Counted from the stretch's first letter, positions 45,491-56,075 are shown. The stretch is 64,000 nt of DNA from Ruminobacter sp. (GCA_017940385.1 JAGAYS010000039.1:1-64000); one strand, 5' to 3'. A program made the numbers and translations. The notes: generated from the letters alone by a model not told the origin.

Positions 45491-46438
45491 ATGCCCAAAA
45501 TATCAGTAATAATTCCGATATACAATGTTGAAGAATATCTGCCCGCCTGTCTTGATTCACTGCTTTCACAGACATTTACGGACTGGGAGGCGGTATGCGT
45601 GGTTGACGGAAGTCCTGATAACAGCGGAGAAATTCTGAAGGAATATGCACTAAAGGACTCAAGAATCAGGGCCGTTTTCCAGGAAAACCGCGGTGTTTCC
45701 GCAACACGCAACAGAGGACTCGGACTCGCAACCGGAGAATATGTATGTTATCTTGATTCCGACGATGAATATTCTCCGTTCTTTCTCGAAAGGATGTATG
45801 ACGCGGTAAGAGACGGCAAAGCCGATGTAGCCTACTGTGAGCATGCAAGAGACAAAGAACAGCTCAGCACTGCTCCAACTGCCCCCGTATACCATGACTG
45901 CGTTTTTGAAAACTTCGTCACCAAAAGACTTAATATCAAAATATACATTCACAACAAGATTTTCAGAAGAGACTTAATAAAGGACATTTTCTTCCCCGAA
46001 AACATTGCCATTGGCGAGGATGCGGTATACATATACAGAATCATGTACCGCACCGAAAAAATAGCGCATGTGCCTGAACGCCTGTATTATTACAGGGAAA
46101 GAAGCGGTTCTGCCGTAAATTCCTCACTCTCCGAAAAAATCATCATGAGCAACTTCATGGCGGCGGAACTCTTATTTAAGGAATTTAATGATAAGGCAAT
46201 GTCACGCCTTTCCAGAAAATATTTAAACAGAAGAACAGCATACAGATTCTTCAAGTTCGCAGTTACCGAACCCATTCACTCGGAAAACGGGGTTCACAAG
46301 AAGGAATGGTACGTTTACACCTGGCCGTTACTAAAAAAATATAAGGATGCCGGCATATATAAGCCTCAGCATCTGACTCTTAATAACCGCATAAGATCCT
46401 GGCTGTTCCTTAACTTTACCGGCCGGCAGAAACGGTAG
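45491..46438 (+). CDS. Family 2 glycosyltransferase
   Basis: 315 aa from the ATG at 45491. GT-A fold: SVIIPIYNVEEYLPACLDSLLSQTF, VDGSPDNSGEI, the DxD-type YLDSDDEY and IGEDAVYIYR. It transfers a sugar from a nucleotide sugar, probably to LPS or another surface glycan. The C-terminus is helical and cationic, for membrane contact. It is not in a polysaccharide cluster; a lone surface-glycan modifier is likely. Convergent with proA. Confidence 0.88.
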   Translation: MPKISVIIPIYNVEEYLPACLDSLLSQTFTDWEAVCVVDGSPDNSGEILKEYALKDSRIRAVFQENRGVSATRNRGLGLATGEYVCYLDSDDEYSPFFLERMYDAVRDGKADVAYCEHARDKEQLSTAPTAPVYHDCVFENFVTKRLNIKIYIHNKIFRRDLIKDIFFPENIAIGEDAVYIYRIMYRTEKIAHVPERLYYYRERSGSAVNSSLSEKIIMSNFMAAELLFKEFNDKAMSRLSRKYLNRRTAYRFFKFAVTEPIHSENGVHKKEWYVYTWPLLKKYKDAGIYKPQHLTLNNRIRSWLFLNFTGRQKR

Positions 46439-46466
46439 AATCAATCTAAACAAAACTGAAAAACAT

Positions 46467-46497
46467 AAAGGGATTTACGTAATGCGTAAATCCCTTT
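46467..46497. terminator. Bidirectional terminator between GT2 gene and proA
   Basis: A 13-bp perfect stem (46467-46479 with 46485-46497), 28 bases after the glycosyltransferase stop and 24 bases after the proA stop. On the minus strand it is followed by TTTATGTTTTT. Confidence 0.85.
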
Positions 46498-46520
46498 AAC
46501 GTTATTATGCACGCTGCCGA

Positions 46521-47780
46521 TTAGCTGCGTACGGCATAATCACCTTCAATAATCCACTTGTAGCTGGTAAGCTCAACAAGTCCCATCGGACCTCTGGCAT
46601 GCAGCTTCTGGGTGGAAATTGCAACCTCGGCACCGAGACCGAACTGAGCCCCGTCAGAGAAGCGGGTAGAGGCGTTAACATATGCACATGCGGAACCTGC
46701 CTCGTTCACGAATCTTAAGGCATTGGCATGGTCGTTGGTCAGAATGGCGTCTGAGTGGCAGGCTTCATATTTCTGCATATGGGAAATAACCTGATCAAGA
46801 CCGTCAACAACGGCCACGTTCATGCAGAGAGACAGCCATTCAGTTGCAAAATCCTCTTCCTTACCTTCGGTAACCATGCTGCCGATAACCGAAGATGCGT
46901 AAGCAAGAGCCTCACCGTGACAAACCATTCTCACCTTCTTTTCGGTCATGCGGGCGGCAAGCTTAGGAATGAATGAGGCAGCGATGTTTCTGTGTACCAG
47001 AACGGTATCAACGCTATTGCAGGCGCTTGGTTTCTGAATCTTCGAGTTTTCAATAACGTCAAGAGCTCTTTCCTGGTCGGCTGATTCATCCACGAAAATG
47101 TGGCCGACGCCGAAACCGCCAATAATTACCGGAATTGTGCTTTCATGCTTGCAGAGCATGTGAAGCTTGGCACCGCCGCGAGGAATAATCATGTCCACGT
47201 ACTTGTCAAGGTGCAGAAGCTCGGTAACATAGGCACGATCCGGATCCTCAATGTACTGCACTGAAGCGGCAGGAAGTCCGGCAGCTTCAAGACCTCTCTG
47301 GATAATTCTCACAATAACGGCATTGGTGTTGAAAGTTTCCCTGCCGCCGCGGAGAATGCATGCGTTGCCGGTTTTGAGACAGAGTGAGGTGATGTCCACG
47401 GTTACGTTTGGTCTGGCTTCATAGATAACGCCCACCACCCCGAGAGGCACCCTGCGCTTTAAAAGCTTGAGTCCGTTAGGAAGCACCCTGCTGTCATATT
47501 CGGAACCTACAGGATCGTCAAGAAGAACAACTTTTCTCATGTCTGAAAGAATATCATTCACACGCTTTTCGTTAAGCATCAGACGGTCAAGCATGGCCTC
47601 ACCGATTCCGCTTTCGCGGGCTTTCTTAAGGTCAGTGGCGTTTGCTTCAAGGATCTCCTGTACCGAATCCTGTAAAATGTCGGCAATTTTGGTGATAGCC
47701 TCATTCTTGCGGGCAGTTGACAGAGATGCCAGAACATAAGAGCTCTGCTTGGCTCTCTGACCTAATAAATTCATATCCAT
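46521..47780 (-). CDS. proA: Gamma-glutamyl phosphate reductase
   Basis: 419 aa, aldehyde-dehydrogenase fold with the catalytic Cys in [14 protein letters not shown] and [20 protein letters not shown]. It reduces gamma-glutamyl phosphate with NADPH to glutamate semialdehyde in proline synthesis. It is 9 bases after proB, one operon. Confidence 0.97.
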   Translation of the reverse strand: MDMNLLGQRAKQSSYVLASLSTARKNEAITKIADILQDSVQEILEANATDLKKARESGIGEAMLDRLMLNEKRVNDILSDMRKVVLLDDPVGSEYDSRVLPNGLKLLKRRVPLGVVGVIYEARPNVTVDITSLCLKTGNACILRGGRETFNTNAVIVRIIQRGLEAAGLPAASVQYIEDPDRAYVTELLHLDKYVDMIIPRGGAKLHMLCKHESTIPVIIGGFGVGHIFVDESADQERALDVIENSKIQKPSACNSVDTVLVHRNIAASFIPKLAARMTEKKVRMVCHGEALAYASSVIGSMVTEGKEEDFATEWLSLCMNVAVVDGLDQVISHMQKYEACHSDAILTNDHANALRFVNEAGSACAYVNASTRFSDGAQFGLGAEVAISTQKLHARGPMGLVELTSYKWIIEGDYAVRS

Positions 47781-47789
47781 GGTATTCTT

Positions 47790-48896
47790 TTACTCCAAAA
47801 CCACTAAATCGTCACGATGAACGGCAACCTGCCCGTGCTCGTAACCTAAAATATCTTCTATTTCTTCAGATCTGTGACCACAGATGGCGTTAAGCTCTGC
47901 ACTGGTGTATCTGCTGATGCCGTGGGCCACAACCCTGCCGTCGGCATCACTGATGTTTACCACGTCACCGCGCAGGAACTCGCCCTCAACTCCGGTAATT
48001 CCCTTAGGCAGCAGACTTGAACCTTTTGCCTTCAGCGCCGTTACCGCTCCGTCATCGACAACAATTGAGCATCTTGGCTTAGGACCGGCAAGAATCCAGG
48101 CCTTTCTGCCCTCAAGCGGATCGCTTTCAGGACGGAATGAGGTGCCGGTGTAGTCACCGTTTACAATACTTTCAATAATTCGCGGATCATCACCTGAGGC
48201 GATTACGACCTCAATGCCGCTTCTGGTGGCAATTTCAGCAGCCTGCAGCTTGGTAGCCATACCGCCGGTACCGAGTCCGCTGACGCTGTCACCTGCCAGA
48301 GCCTTGATTTCCGGGGTGATTTTTTCCACGGTTCTGATGAGCGTTGCATCCGGATTTGAACGTGGATCCGCAGTATAGAGTCCCTTCTGGTCGGTCAGCA
48401 GAATAAGCATGTCCGCATCTGAAAGAATGGCCACCCTTGCTGAAAGATTGTCATTATCACCAACCTTGATTTCAGCTGTAGCGACCGCATCATTCTCGTT
48501 AATGATTGGAATGATGTCATTGGCAATGAGAGCTCCGAGAGTATCCCGGGCATTCAGAAAACGTTCACGATCCTCAAGATCGGCTCTTGTCAGCAGAATC
48601 TGACCGATATGCAGCCCGTAAATTTCAAAAAGATTCTGCCAGGTATTCATAAGGAAGGTCTGTCCAACGGAAGCAAGCATCTGCTTGTTGGCTATGGTTC
48701 TCGGGAGATCAGGGTACCCCAGAACCTCACGGCCGGCAGCAACCGCACCGGAACTTACGACAACGATGCTGTGCCCTTTTTTGGCCAAAGCGGTGAGAAC
48801 CCTTACCACCTCAATCATATGTGCTGGATCAAGGCGTTTAGTACCTGAAGTAAGCATTGAGGTACCGAATTTTACAACTATAGTCTTTGCGTTCAA
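47790..48896 (-). CDS. proB: Glutamate 5-kinase
   Basis: 368 aa: an amino-acid-kinase domain ([62 protein letters not shown]) plus a C-terminal PUA domain (about 275-368). It makes gamma-glutamyl phosphate, and is usually feedback-inhibited by proline. It is cotranscribed with proA and preceded by frsA (20 bases). Confidence 0.97.
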   Translation of the reverse strand: MNAKTIVVKFGTSMLTSGTKRLDPAHMIEVVRVLTALAKKGHSIVVVSSGAVAAGREVLGYPDLPRTIANKQMLASVGQTFLMNTWQNLFEIYGLHIGQILLTRADLEDRERFLNARDTLGALIANDIIPIINENDAVATAEIKVGDNDNLSARVAILSDADMLILLTDQKGLYTADPRSNPDATLIRTVEKITPEIKALAGDSVSGLGTGGMATKLQAAEIATRSGIEVVIASGDDPRIIESIVNGDYTGTSFRPESDPLEGRKAWILAGPKPRCSIVVDDGAVTALKAKGSSLLPKGITGVEGEFLRGDVVNISDADGRVVAHGISRYTSAELNAICGHRSEEIEDILGYEHGQVAVHRDDLVVLE

Positions 48897-48915
48897 TTTC
48901 TTAAATCCGGCAGTT

Positions 48916-50163
48916 TTAGAGCCGTTCCTTTAACCAGTCGGAAACCTGGTCAATTACCTTTGTAAACAATTCAAAAGCGGTATTCGCCTTTAATTCCATA
49001 AATTCAGTGTTCTCACTGATGCTACCCAGAAGCTTGGCATCACCGGCAGAACTGATTGACTTTCTGTCGGAAGAAACAACAAGCATCGGAGTCTTAAGCT
49101 TAACCCCTGAAATAAGTCCCTGTCTCTTAACGGAAAAAGTCTGTAGTCTCGGTATGAGATTTTCCCATTCTGCCGCATCGGTTCCCATGCGGTTGCACAT
49201 TGATGCACGCTGTATCGGGGAGGCAAGCTTCAGAAGATCGGGATCCACCATCACATCGTTTATTATCGGGGCAATCATGCAGGCAACCCTGATGTCGGAC
49301 GAATGTGACACAAGAAGGTGAGTAGCACAGTTGCAGCCGAAACGCTGTGCGATAATTCCGATATGAGACCTGTTGATGTAAGGAAGGTTTTCCTTGACAT
49401 AATCAAGCAGAGCCTCGTGCAGAACCCCAGTGTTTGCGGTAAGCGGGATATTACTGTTCATACCCATGCCGGGAAGATCCAGCGTAATCATCGCAACACC
49501 GTTAGGATAGAGATTATCACGGTAAAATCTGAGGTATTCCGTTGCCAGGTTTACATAGTTACCGCAGATGATGACACACGGCAGACACTGGTTCTTGTCT
49601 GGAGTATGCACATATGCCGTACCTTCACCGGCTTCGGACTTAAACCTGATAATCTCAAAGTGTCCGTCAAGGTATCCTGAAGCCTTTTTGTAATTGACAT
49701 GATTCATGAGCAGTGCATGATTTGCCATCTCATCCCCCTTAAGATGAGGGTAGCTGGCAAGTGCATAGCAGAGATAGGCCAGACGAAAATGCTTGAACGC
49801 TTCCTCACGGGCATCGGGATCATTCTCGATGCTTCTGGCATGGGAGGCATGCTTCTCGGCAAGCATGGAAAACTCGTAGACCCAGTTTCCCGGACCGTAT
49901 TCATAGACGGTATCCAGTACGCCCTCGCGGGTACGCCTGTTTTCAGAACCTGCTATGTCTGACACGACCTTCTGGATTTCCAGAATGTCCAGCCCCATCC
50001 AGCTCCAGTAGTCACGGTGCAGATCCCTGAACCAGCGACGCAGCGTTCCGTCACGGTTAGGCAGAAGCTCTTCAACGGAGTTAGATATAAAAGAAGTCTC
50101 CAGACTTGAACGGTGAGGCTTAAACAGTACCTCGCTCAGGTTTTCGGAAGATATTTCAGTCAT
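48916..50163 (-). CDS. frsA: FrsA-like alpha/beta hydrolase
   Basis: 415 aa from the ATG at 50163 ([14 protein letters not shown]...). The FrsA pattern [19 protein letters not shown], an alpha/beta-hydrolase core [29 protein letters not shown] and [16 protein letters not shown] is present; the nucleophile elbow position has no Ser, as I recall for E. coli FrsA. Its role (esterase or glucose-PTS partner) is disputed. frsA also lies upstream of proBA in E. coli, with crl and phoE between. Confidence 0.88.
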   Translation of the reverse strand: MTEISSENLSEVLFKPHRSSLETSFISNSVEELLPNRDGTLRRWFRDLHRDYWSWMGLDILEIQKVVSDIAGSENRRTREGVLDTVYEYGPGNWVYEFSMLAEKHASHARSIENDPDAREEAFKHFRLAYLCYALASYPHLKGDEMANHALLMNHVNYKKASGYLDGHFEIIRFKSEAGEGTAYVHTPDKNQCLPCVIICGNYVNLATEYLRFYRDNLYPNGVAMITLDLPGMGMNSNIPLTANTGVLHEALLDYVKENLPYINRSHIGIIAQRFGCNCATHLLVSHSSDIRVACMIAPIINDVMVDPDLLKLASPIQRASMCNRMGTDAAEWENLIPRLQTFSVKRQGLISGVKLKTPMLVVSSDRKSISSAGDAKLLGSISENTEFMELKANTAFELFTKVIDQVSDWLKERL

Positions 50164-50837
50164 ACATGCAATACTTACAACATTAAACCATGTAACAGGC
50201 GGCACGGCTTAAAGAAGCCATGCCGCAGAATAACAATAAGTCTTTTAATTTTAACATAAAACGCCGGCAAACCCTAATTTAAAATACCATTAAAACCGAT
50301 TCCCAAAAGAGTCCGGTTGCGGAATGAATGAATAACATGATTACATGAGTGATAAAAACATCATTGCAGAACAATATACCGTTTGTCCGCCGGACACTTG
50401 GGTCGGAAATGTGATTGAACATGCATTATCGTCGGCACAAAAACAGAACTTCATTTAAATCAGGCGCAACAGATAAAAATTATACTCACGATTTTAAGTT
50501 ATCCTCAGCCCGGCAGCCGGTATTTTTTCCGGCGCGTGTTATCTGGATTTTATTATTTGTTAATTTTTTTTTGCTTTTTCGATCACATATATCGAAATAA
50601 CGTCAGATCGCAACAGTATAATTTTTCAGCACTTTCATAAAACCTCAGTCCGACAGAAACTGATATTTTTTATTCGTTTGTTTCACTGCCGTGATAACGT
50701 TTTAGGATCCCTAAAAAAGGAAAATCTTGTCCGGACACCATCAATTTTTATAGCAGAGCGGCAACGCTCAAACGAATATTATTTAATTATCCGCATTTCA
50801 TGACAGAGAATGGTTAACATATCAACAATTAAAGAAA

Positions 50838-50868
50838 TTTAATACAGTGAGTGCAGCACTGTATTAAA
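50838..50868. repeat. 12-bp perfect hairpin in the AT-rich region
   Basis: TTTAATACAGTG (50838-50849) pairs with CACTGTATTAAA (50857-50868), with a 7-nt loop. It has no adjacent gene and no T-run. Confidence 0.75.
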
Positions 50869-50977
50869 AATTAATATATACAAAAAGCAAAAACTGTGAA
50901 ACACGTTGATTTTACGATACTTTCAAAATGCAAGAAAAATATTTAAAAAAATTTAATCATTCGTTAAAAAGGTTAAA

Positions 50978-51016
50978 AATCAATGAATTGGAGACTTATC
51001 CACAAACTTATCAACA
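50978..51016 (+). promoter_or_regulatory. IHF-type site followed by two DnaA boxes
   Basis: AATCAATGAATTG (50978-50990) fits the IHF consensus WATCAANNNNTTR exactly. TTATCCACA (50996-51004) is a perfect DnaA box and TTATCAACA (51008-51016) a common variant in the same orientation, spaced 12 bases apart. Confidence 0.6.
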
Positions 51017-51320
51017 TTACTGTAAACAATTTTAGGGTACAAAATCCTGCAACAGAATATATAGACTCTTGACATTTAGATTTTAATCCTTTGTAATATA
51101 TTTACTATTCTGATTATTTAAAAAACATTAAAAAAGTACGAATAACCGCATTGATCTTTTTTTACACGGTTTTATGGAGAATTTTTCACCACTTAAACAA
51201 AACACGTACAGGAAGCATACAGAAATTCTTCTGCTGAGACACAAAACGCTTTTCCTACCAAATAAGTAATAAACGGAAAAATTCCCATGATAACGTGACA
51301 CGGATTTCATTATTTTTTTC

Positions 51321-51329
51321 TGTGGATAA
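51321..51329 (-). promoter_or_regulatory. Perfect DnaA box, minus orientation
   Basis: TGTGGATAA, the exact complement of TTATCCACA, faces the pair at 50996-51016 from about 310 bases away. Confidence 0.55.
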
Positions 51330-51549
51330 AAAAAGGAGGAATAATGAGTAGGAGACAGTACCTGTAAACGTACAAAAATCCTGCAAACGGCCGTGTTTTT
51401 CCGTATCATAATGAAGCTTTCGGAATATAAAAAACCTTACATATATATATAAACATGCCTGCCGGTCTTAAGATAAGACGACAAATTACCGCACTGACAG
51501 CGGAACAGCTTACGCATCGGAATGATATGGACTTTTTCACCGGTTGTTC

Positions 51550-51555
51550 TATAAT
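51550..51555 (+). promoter_or_regulatory. Promoter of the 73-aa orphan gene
   Basis: Exact TATAAT at 51550-51555, with TGGACT at 51528-51533 sixteen bases before as a TTGACA-like -35. It predicts a start near 51562, about 32 bases before the ATG. Confidence 0.5.
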
Positions 51556-51593
51556 TAACCGATATATTTTTCTTCTAAATCACTGAGGATTTT

Positions 51594-51815
51594 ATGGCTG
51601 AAAACAGCATTATTACCTACGCAGGCAAGCGTAGGCACGTTCCTGCCAGAAAGGTCAGGGAAAACTCCCGTACCGAACACTTCTTCTCCGAAAACTGCGT
51701 CAGAAGAAACAGGGTCAACAGACTGATGTTTACTGATGAGATTAATTTTAACTTCATCAGAATGCACTATGCGGCAGATACCTGGAACATACCTGATGAG
51801 GCATCAAAAATCTGA
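51594..51815 (+). CDS. Small basic orphan protein, 73 aa
   Basis: I do not recognise a family. The N-terminal half is strongly basic (AGKRRHVPARKVRENSR, then RRNRVNR), and the C-terminal half has aromatic residues and acidic ends (FTDEINFNFIRMHYAADTWN). There is no signal peptide and no membrane segment, so it probably stays in the cytoplasm and could bind RNA or DNA. The GAGG RBS, the TATAAT promoter and a 15-bp terminator directly after it (51870-51904) make it a complete transcription unit. It follows the AT-rich region with DnaA boxes. Confidence 0.6.
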   Translation: MAENSIITYAGKRRHVPARKVRENSRTEHFFSENCVRRNRVNRLMFTDEINFNFIRMHYAADTWNIPDEASKI

Positions 51816-51869
51816 CGTTCCCGTTCAGAGTCTGGCCGCTCAGACCTGATTAAGATTACCCATCTCCGG

Positions 51870-51904
51870 AAGAACCGTAACCATCCGCCATGGTTACGGT
51901 TCTT
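51870..51904 (+). terminator. Terminator of the small orphan gene
   Basis: A 15-bp perfect stem (51870-51884 with 51890-51904), 5-nt loop, followed by TTC and mixed sequence, with the T-rich end inside the stem. The rest of 51816-52116 is AT-rich and promoter-like before pepD. Confidence 0.8.
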
Positions 51905-52116
51905 TCACGTCTCAGTGCCTGAAATAATCGGACCGCCCCGGCATCGGCGGCATATTCCACTGCCTTATCACTTTCTTGCAGAATAATCTAATGACAATAT
52001 GCCACCCCTGTAGCATTTATTGCAATCACATCCCCCTGCTTTTCATGATTTTATGCAAATAGTGATAAAATGAGGCAGTCCTGTTTCATATCACAATAGT
52101 ATTAAGAACACATAAC

Positions 52117-53580
52117 ATGCAAACATCGTCTTCAATAGAAAATCTCAGTCCTAAAGCCGTATGGGGTTATTTCAGCGAAATCTGCAGGATTCCCCACGTC
52201 TCAGGCCACGAACAAAGCATCGGAGAATACCTGATGAGCGTTGCGGCAAATCTAGGACTTGAAGCTGAAATGTCCGGATCAGGAAACGTATTCATTACAA
52301 AACAAGCTTCCTCAGGTATGGAAAACAGTCCATCAGTTCTGCTTCAGTCTCATATGGACATGGTTGGAGTAAAGGAAGCGGATCTTCAGTTCAACTTTCA
52401 GAAAGACGCCATCCGTCCGGTAATTTCCGATGACGGATTCGTTACCGCTGAAGGTACAACCCTTGGTGCCGACAACGGCATCGGTGTTGCCATCATACTT
52501 GCCATATTAAGTGACGATACTCTCAGACACCCTAAAATAAAGGCACTGTTCACTGTTTCAGAAGAAACCAGCATGGGCGGTGCAAACGCCCTTACTGAAG
52601 ATGACATGGACTGTAACCTGGCCATTAACATTGATTCCGAAGACATCGGTGAAATATGTATAGGCTGTGCCGGCGGCACCGCATATAACATATCATATAC
52701 TCCCGACATCAGGGCAGTGCCGGACAGCGGATTCGGTGCGGTTGAAATCAGAATGTCCAACGGCCTGGGCGGTCACAGCGGCATCGATATCAATAAAAAC
52801 AGATTAAACGGCGGCGGCACCCTGCTTTACCTCTTATCCTCCCTGAGGGAAGAAGGCTTTAACGTCTGTGTTTCCACATTCAGTTCCGGACATGTAAGAA
52901 ACTCCATTCCTTCATGTGCATCCGCCACTTTATGCCTGCAGGAGCATCTCATAAACAAATTCATCAATTCACTGCAGGACATCATCAACAGGCTCCAGAC
53001 CAAATTCAGTGAAAGCGATCCTGACGTTTCATTTGAGATAACCAGAATGGATACGCTGCCGGCCGTAATGATGACGGAAGAATCAACTGCCGACTTCCTG
53101 AACCTGAAGTCGCTGAACACCAAAATCATCGAATATCTTGATGACGGCGTAACTCCGCTTACCTCCTGCAACATGGGTGTGGCCAGACTCGAAAACAACA
53201 TCTGCAGATTTGAACTTCTGGCAAGATATGCCACCGATGATGGCAAGGCTAAGATTGAAAAGAAAATTGAGGACATTGCTGATGCATGCCATGCCAGAAT
53301 AGATCATAAGGAAAGCTACGTTTTCTGGAAGCCTGACTTCAGCAGCAGGCTGATGAAACTTGCCTCTGATGAATACGAAATACTTACCGGCAAAAAAACG
53401 GTAACCACAGTTATTCATGCTGGCCTTGAGTGCGGACTTTTCAAGGCACTGAATCCTAAGCTTGACATCATTTCCATCGGACCGGACATATACGGGGCCC
53501 ACAGCACCTCCGAACGTGTACGCATATCCTCGGTTGAAACATGCTACAAATGGATTGTAAACATTCTGGAAAAACTGTAA
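52117..53580 (+). CDS. pepD: Aminoacyl-histidine dipeptidase (PepD-type)
   Basis: 487 aa M20C zinc peptidase. Metal motifs: QSHMDMVG, DNGIGVAI and EETSMGGA (catalytic and bridging residues), and a late HAGLECGLF and GPDIYGAHSTSERV. It splits dipeptides, especially with His (carnosinase-like), in the cytoplasm. The RBS is weak. It has a long 13-bp hairpin after it and faces ilvH convergently. Confidence 0.95.
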   Translation: MQTSSSIENLSPKAVWGYFSEICRIPHVSGHEQSIGEYLMSVAANLGLEAEMSGSGNVFITKQASSGMENSPSVLLQSHMDMVGVKEADLQFNFQKDAIRPVISDDGFVTAEGTTLGADNGIGVAIILAILSDDTLRHPKIKALFTVSEETSMGGANALTEDDMDCNLAINIDSEDIGEICIGCAGGTAYNISYTPDIRAVPDSGFGAVEIRMSNGLGGHSGIDINKNRLNGGGTLLYLLSSLREEGFNVCVSTFSSGHVRNSIPSCASATLCLQEHLINKFINSLQDIINRLQTKFSESDPDVSFEITRMDTLPAVMMTEESTADFLNLKSLNTKIIEYLDDGVTPLTSCNMGVARLENNICRFELLARYATDDGKAKIEKKIEDIADACHARIDHKESYVFWKPDFSSRLMKLASDEYEILTGKKTVTTVIHAGLECGLFKALNPKLDIISIGPDIYGAHSTSERVRISSVETCYKWIVNILEKL

Positions 53581-53657
53581 TTCACAATGCCTCCGGATTA
53601 TTTCACGTCATTCCGCCGCATACAGCATCATATCAGATGACTGTTACACAAAACACG

Positions 53658-53687
53658 GAGAGCTCCGGCAGCAGTGCCGGAGCTCTC
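53658..53687 (+). terminator. Stem-loop after pepD
   Basis: A 13-bp perfect stem (53658-53670 with 53675-53687) with a 4-nt GCAG loop, 78 bases past the pepD stop. Very stable, but no T-run on the plus strand. Confidence 0.65.
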
Positions 53688-53763
53688 TGCGATTGCGGTT
53701 CTCAGTTTCTAAATAAGCACTTATGCAACGGCGGTAATTACTAAAACCTCATGTCATAAAAAA

Positions 53764-53797
53764 ACTCCCCTTTCCGACTGCTTACGGAAAGAGGAGT
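53764..53797 (-). terminator. Terminator of ilvIH
   Basis: A 13-bp stem with one mismatch (53764-53776 with 53785-53797), followed on the minus strand by TTTTTT. It lies 30 bases past the ilvH stop. Confidence 0.88.
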
Positions 53798-53826
53798 CTT
53801 TGTCCGTTAAACCGAATCAGGTTCCG

Positions 53827-54324
53827 TTAAGGTCTCAGGGATCTTTCTCCCTGAGAAATACCGCATACACCTGAACGGATGATTTCGACGATGTCAACAG
53901 CCTGAGAAATAGCAGTCAGGAAGTTATTGAGCTCATCGCTTGAACCGATAACCTGAATGGTGTAGAGATCAGGAGTAAGGTCTACAATCTGGCCGTGGAA
54001 AATGTCGGAGATTGACTTAACCTCATCACGGAGATCACGGGTATTTGCCCTTACCTTGGCAAGCATGATTTCCCTTTCAATATGACCTGAATCAGCCAGA
54101 TCAAATACCTTCAGAACGTCAATCAGCTTGTGAAGCTGCTTGGTAATCTGCTCAACCTCGTCATCGTCACAGCAGGTAACGATGGTCATGCGGGAAAGGG
54201 TATCATCTTCAGTCGGAGCTACAGTAAGTGATTCGATGTTGAAACCACGCTGTGAAAACAAACCGACTACACGGCTTAAAGCACCGGCTTCATTTTCAAG
54301 AAGAACTGAAATAATATGCTTCAT
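53827..54324 (-). CDS. ilvH: Acetolactate synthase small subunit
   Basis: 165 aa. An N-terminal ACT domain (HIISVLLENEAGALSRVVGLFSQRGFNIESL) binds valine for feedback, and a C-terminal half resembles ALS_ss_C. It activates and regulates the IlvI catalytic subunit. Its ATG overlaps the ilvI stop by one base (TAATG). Confidence 0.96.
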   Translation of the reverse strand: MKHIISVLLENEAGALSRVVGLFSQRGFNIESLTVAPTEDDTLSRMTIVTCCDDDEVEQITKQLHKLIDVLKVFDLADSGHIEREIMLAKVRANTRDLRDEVKSISDIFHGQIVDLTPDLYTIQVIGSSDELNNFLTAISQAVDIVEIIRSGVCGISQGERSLRP

Positions 54325-56072
54325 TATGTACGCTCCGTCTTGCTTAAGAACATATCAGCCATAGAACCGCCGCCAATCTGCATTGGATATACGCGGGAAT
54401 CAGGGTCTGCAATAATATCAACAACTACTGTCTTGTCATGAATTGAGAATGCCTTGGCAAGAACATCGCTTAATTCTGATTCGTTGTTAACTCTGAGACC
54501 GACCTGACCGTATGACTCAGCCAGCTTAACAAAATCCGGTACCGCATCCATGTATGATTCGCTCTGACGTCCGTTGTAGAACATCATCTGCCACTGCTTA
54601 ACCATACCGAGTGAGCGGTTGTTGATGATGATAACCTTTACCGGAACGTTGTACTGCAGACATACAGCAAGTTCCTGAAGATTCATCTGGAATGAACCGT
54701 CACCGGTGAAGCATACAACCTCACTGTCCGGATTTGCAATCTTGGCCCCAATGGCTGCAGGGAAACCGTACCCCATGGTTCCGAGGCCACCTGATGACAG
54801 GAATCTGCGAGGCTTTTCCAGCGGATAGTAAAGTGCGGCAAACATCTGGTGCTGACCTACGTCGGTAACAACGATGGCATCACCCTTGGAAGCCTTGTAC
54901 ACCTCTTCCACAACCTTTGCAGGATGGAGAAGTCCCGGAGTCACATCACTTGCATATTCAAGCGGATGAGCCTGTCTGAAGCCGTTGATGAGTTTCCACC
55001 AACCTTCGGAATCGGCCTTCATCTTCTGTGAGTCAATGCCGCCGTTGGTTTCAATTTCCCTGATGGCCTCATTGAGCTGATCGAGAACGGTGTTTACGTT
55101 ACCTACGATAGGCACGTCAACCTCAACGCACTTTGAAATTGATGAAGGGTCAATATCAACGTGAATGATTCTGGCCTCAGGACAGAACTTGGAGATATTG
55201 TTGGTTACGCGGTCATCGAAACGGGCACCGAGTGCAATAATCAGATCTGAATTATGCATTGCCATGTTGGCTGCATAGGTACCGTGCATGCCGAGCATGC
55301 CGAGACTCAGCTCGTCACTTCCAGGGAATGCACCGATGGCCATCAGAGTGGTAACTACCGGAATGTTGAAGCGGTGTGCCAGATCGTAAACCTTTGCAGA
55401 AGCTTCTGAGGCAACAACTCCGCCACCGATGTAGAGAATCGGACGCTTGGCCTCAACAACCATTCTGGTTGCCCTCTTAACCTGTCCCCTGTGACCTACG
55501 GTGGTAGGATTGTAGGAGCGCATTGAGATTTCACTCAGCGGAACCGGATTATACGGGAACTTAAGCTGAGGGTTCTGAGCATCCTTAGGAATGTCGACAA
55601 CTACAGGACCTGGACGGCCGGTAGAAGCGATGTAAAATGCCTTACGGATGTATTCAGGAATATCGGTAGCCTTCTTACATAAGAAGCTGTGCTTAACAAT
55701 AGGACGTGAAATGCCGAGCATGTCAACTTCCTGAAATGCATCGGAACCGATGAGGGTTGTGGCAACCTGACCAGTTAACACAACCATAGGAATGGAATCG
55801 GCATAAGCGGTTGCAATACCGGTGATTACGTTGGTGGCGCCAGGACCTGAGGTAACTAGAACGCAGCCTACCTTACCGGTGGCACGGGCATAGCCGTCCG
55901 CCATGTGAGAAGCCCCCTGTTCGTGACGAACAAGGATGTGCTTTATCTTTGACGATTCAAGCAAGGCATCATAAATGTGTAAAACACCGCCGCCAGGATA
56001 TCCGAATAACTTATCAACCCCCAAATCCTCAAGGGTGCGAATAACCATCTGGGCACCAGATAACATTTCCAT
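54324..56072 (-). CDS. ilvI: Acetolactate synthase large subunit
   Basis: 582 aa ThDP enzyme. The catalytic Glu lies in RHEQGASHMADGYARATG, and the ThDP/Mg motif is GDGSFQMNLQELAV...NN. It joins two pyruvates to acetolactate (valine, leucine) or pyruvate with 2-ketobutyrate (isoleucine). The RBS GGGAGG is embedded in a small hairpin (56076-56092). First gene of the ilvIH operon. Confidence 0.95.
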   Translation of the reverse strand: MEMLSGAQMVIRTLEDLGVDKLFGYPGGGVLHIYDALLESSKIKHILVRHEQGASHMADGYARATGKVGCVLVTSGPGATNVITGIATAYADSIPMVVLTGQVATTLIGSDAFQEVDMLGISRPIVKHSFLCKKATDIPEYIRKAFYIASTGRPGPVVVDIPKDAQNPQLKFPYNPVPLSEISMRSYNPTTVGHRGQVKRATRMVVEAKRPILYIGGGVVASEASAKVYDLAHRFNIPVVTTLMAIGAFPGSDELSLGMLGMHGTYAANMAMHNSDLIIALGARFDDRVTNNISKFCPEARIIHVDIDPSSISKCVEVDVPIVGNVNTVLDQLNEAIREIETNGGIDSQKMKADSEGWWKLINGFRQAHPLEYASDVTPGLLHPAKVVEEVYKASKGDAIVVTDVGQHQMFAALYYPLEKPRRFLSSGGLGTMGYGFPAAIGAKIANPDSEVVCFTGDGSFQMNLQELAVCLQYNVPVKVIIINNRSLGMVKQWQMMFYNGRQSESYMDAVPDFVKLAESYGQVGLRVNNESELSDVLAKAFSIHDKTVVVDIIADPDSRVYPMQIGGGSMADMFLSKTERT

Positions 56073-56075
56073 AAA

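Larger units (their letters stand above)
50206..51593. other. 1.4-kb AT-rich gene-free region, candidate origin-like region
   Basis: No supported gene. It contains an exact DnaA box TTATCCACA at 50996-51004, TTATCAACA at 51008-51016, an exact inverse box TGTGGATAA at 51321-51329, near boxes TTATCCTCA (50499-50507) and TTATCCGCA (50787-50795), an IHF consensus AATCAATGAATTG at 50978-50990, GATCTTTTTTTAC at 51153-51165 similar to the E. coli 13-mers, and a 12-bp hairpin at 50838-50868. The long A/T-rich runs suit DNA unwinding. Such clusters are typical of oriC but can also regulate promoters. Confidence 0.4.

Noticed and set aside
50415..50600. 61-aa plus-strand frame with a hydrophobic C-terminus
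   Set aside because: No RBS, lies in the AT-rich origin-like region where hydrophobic frames arise by chance; no recognisable pattern.
51128..51409. 93-aa minus-strand frame
   Set aside because: Covers a DnaA box and A/T runs, no RBS, composition (Phe/Lys/Cys-rich) typical of chance frames in AT-rich DNA.
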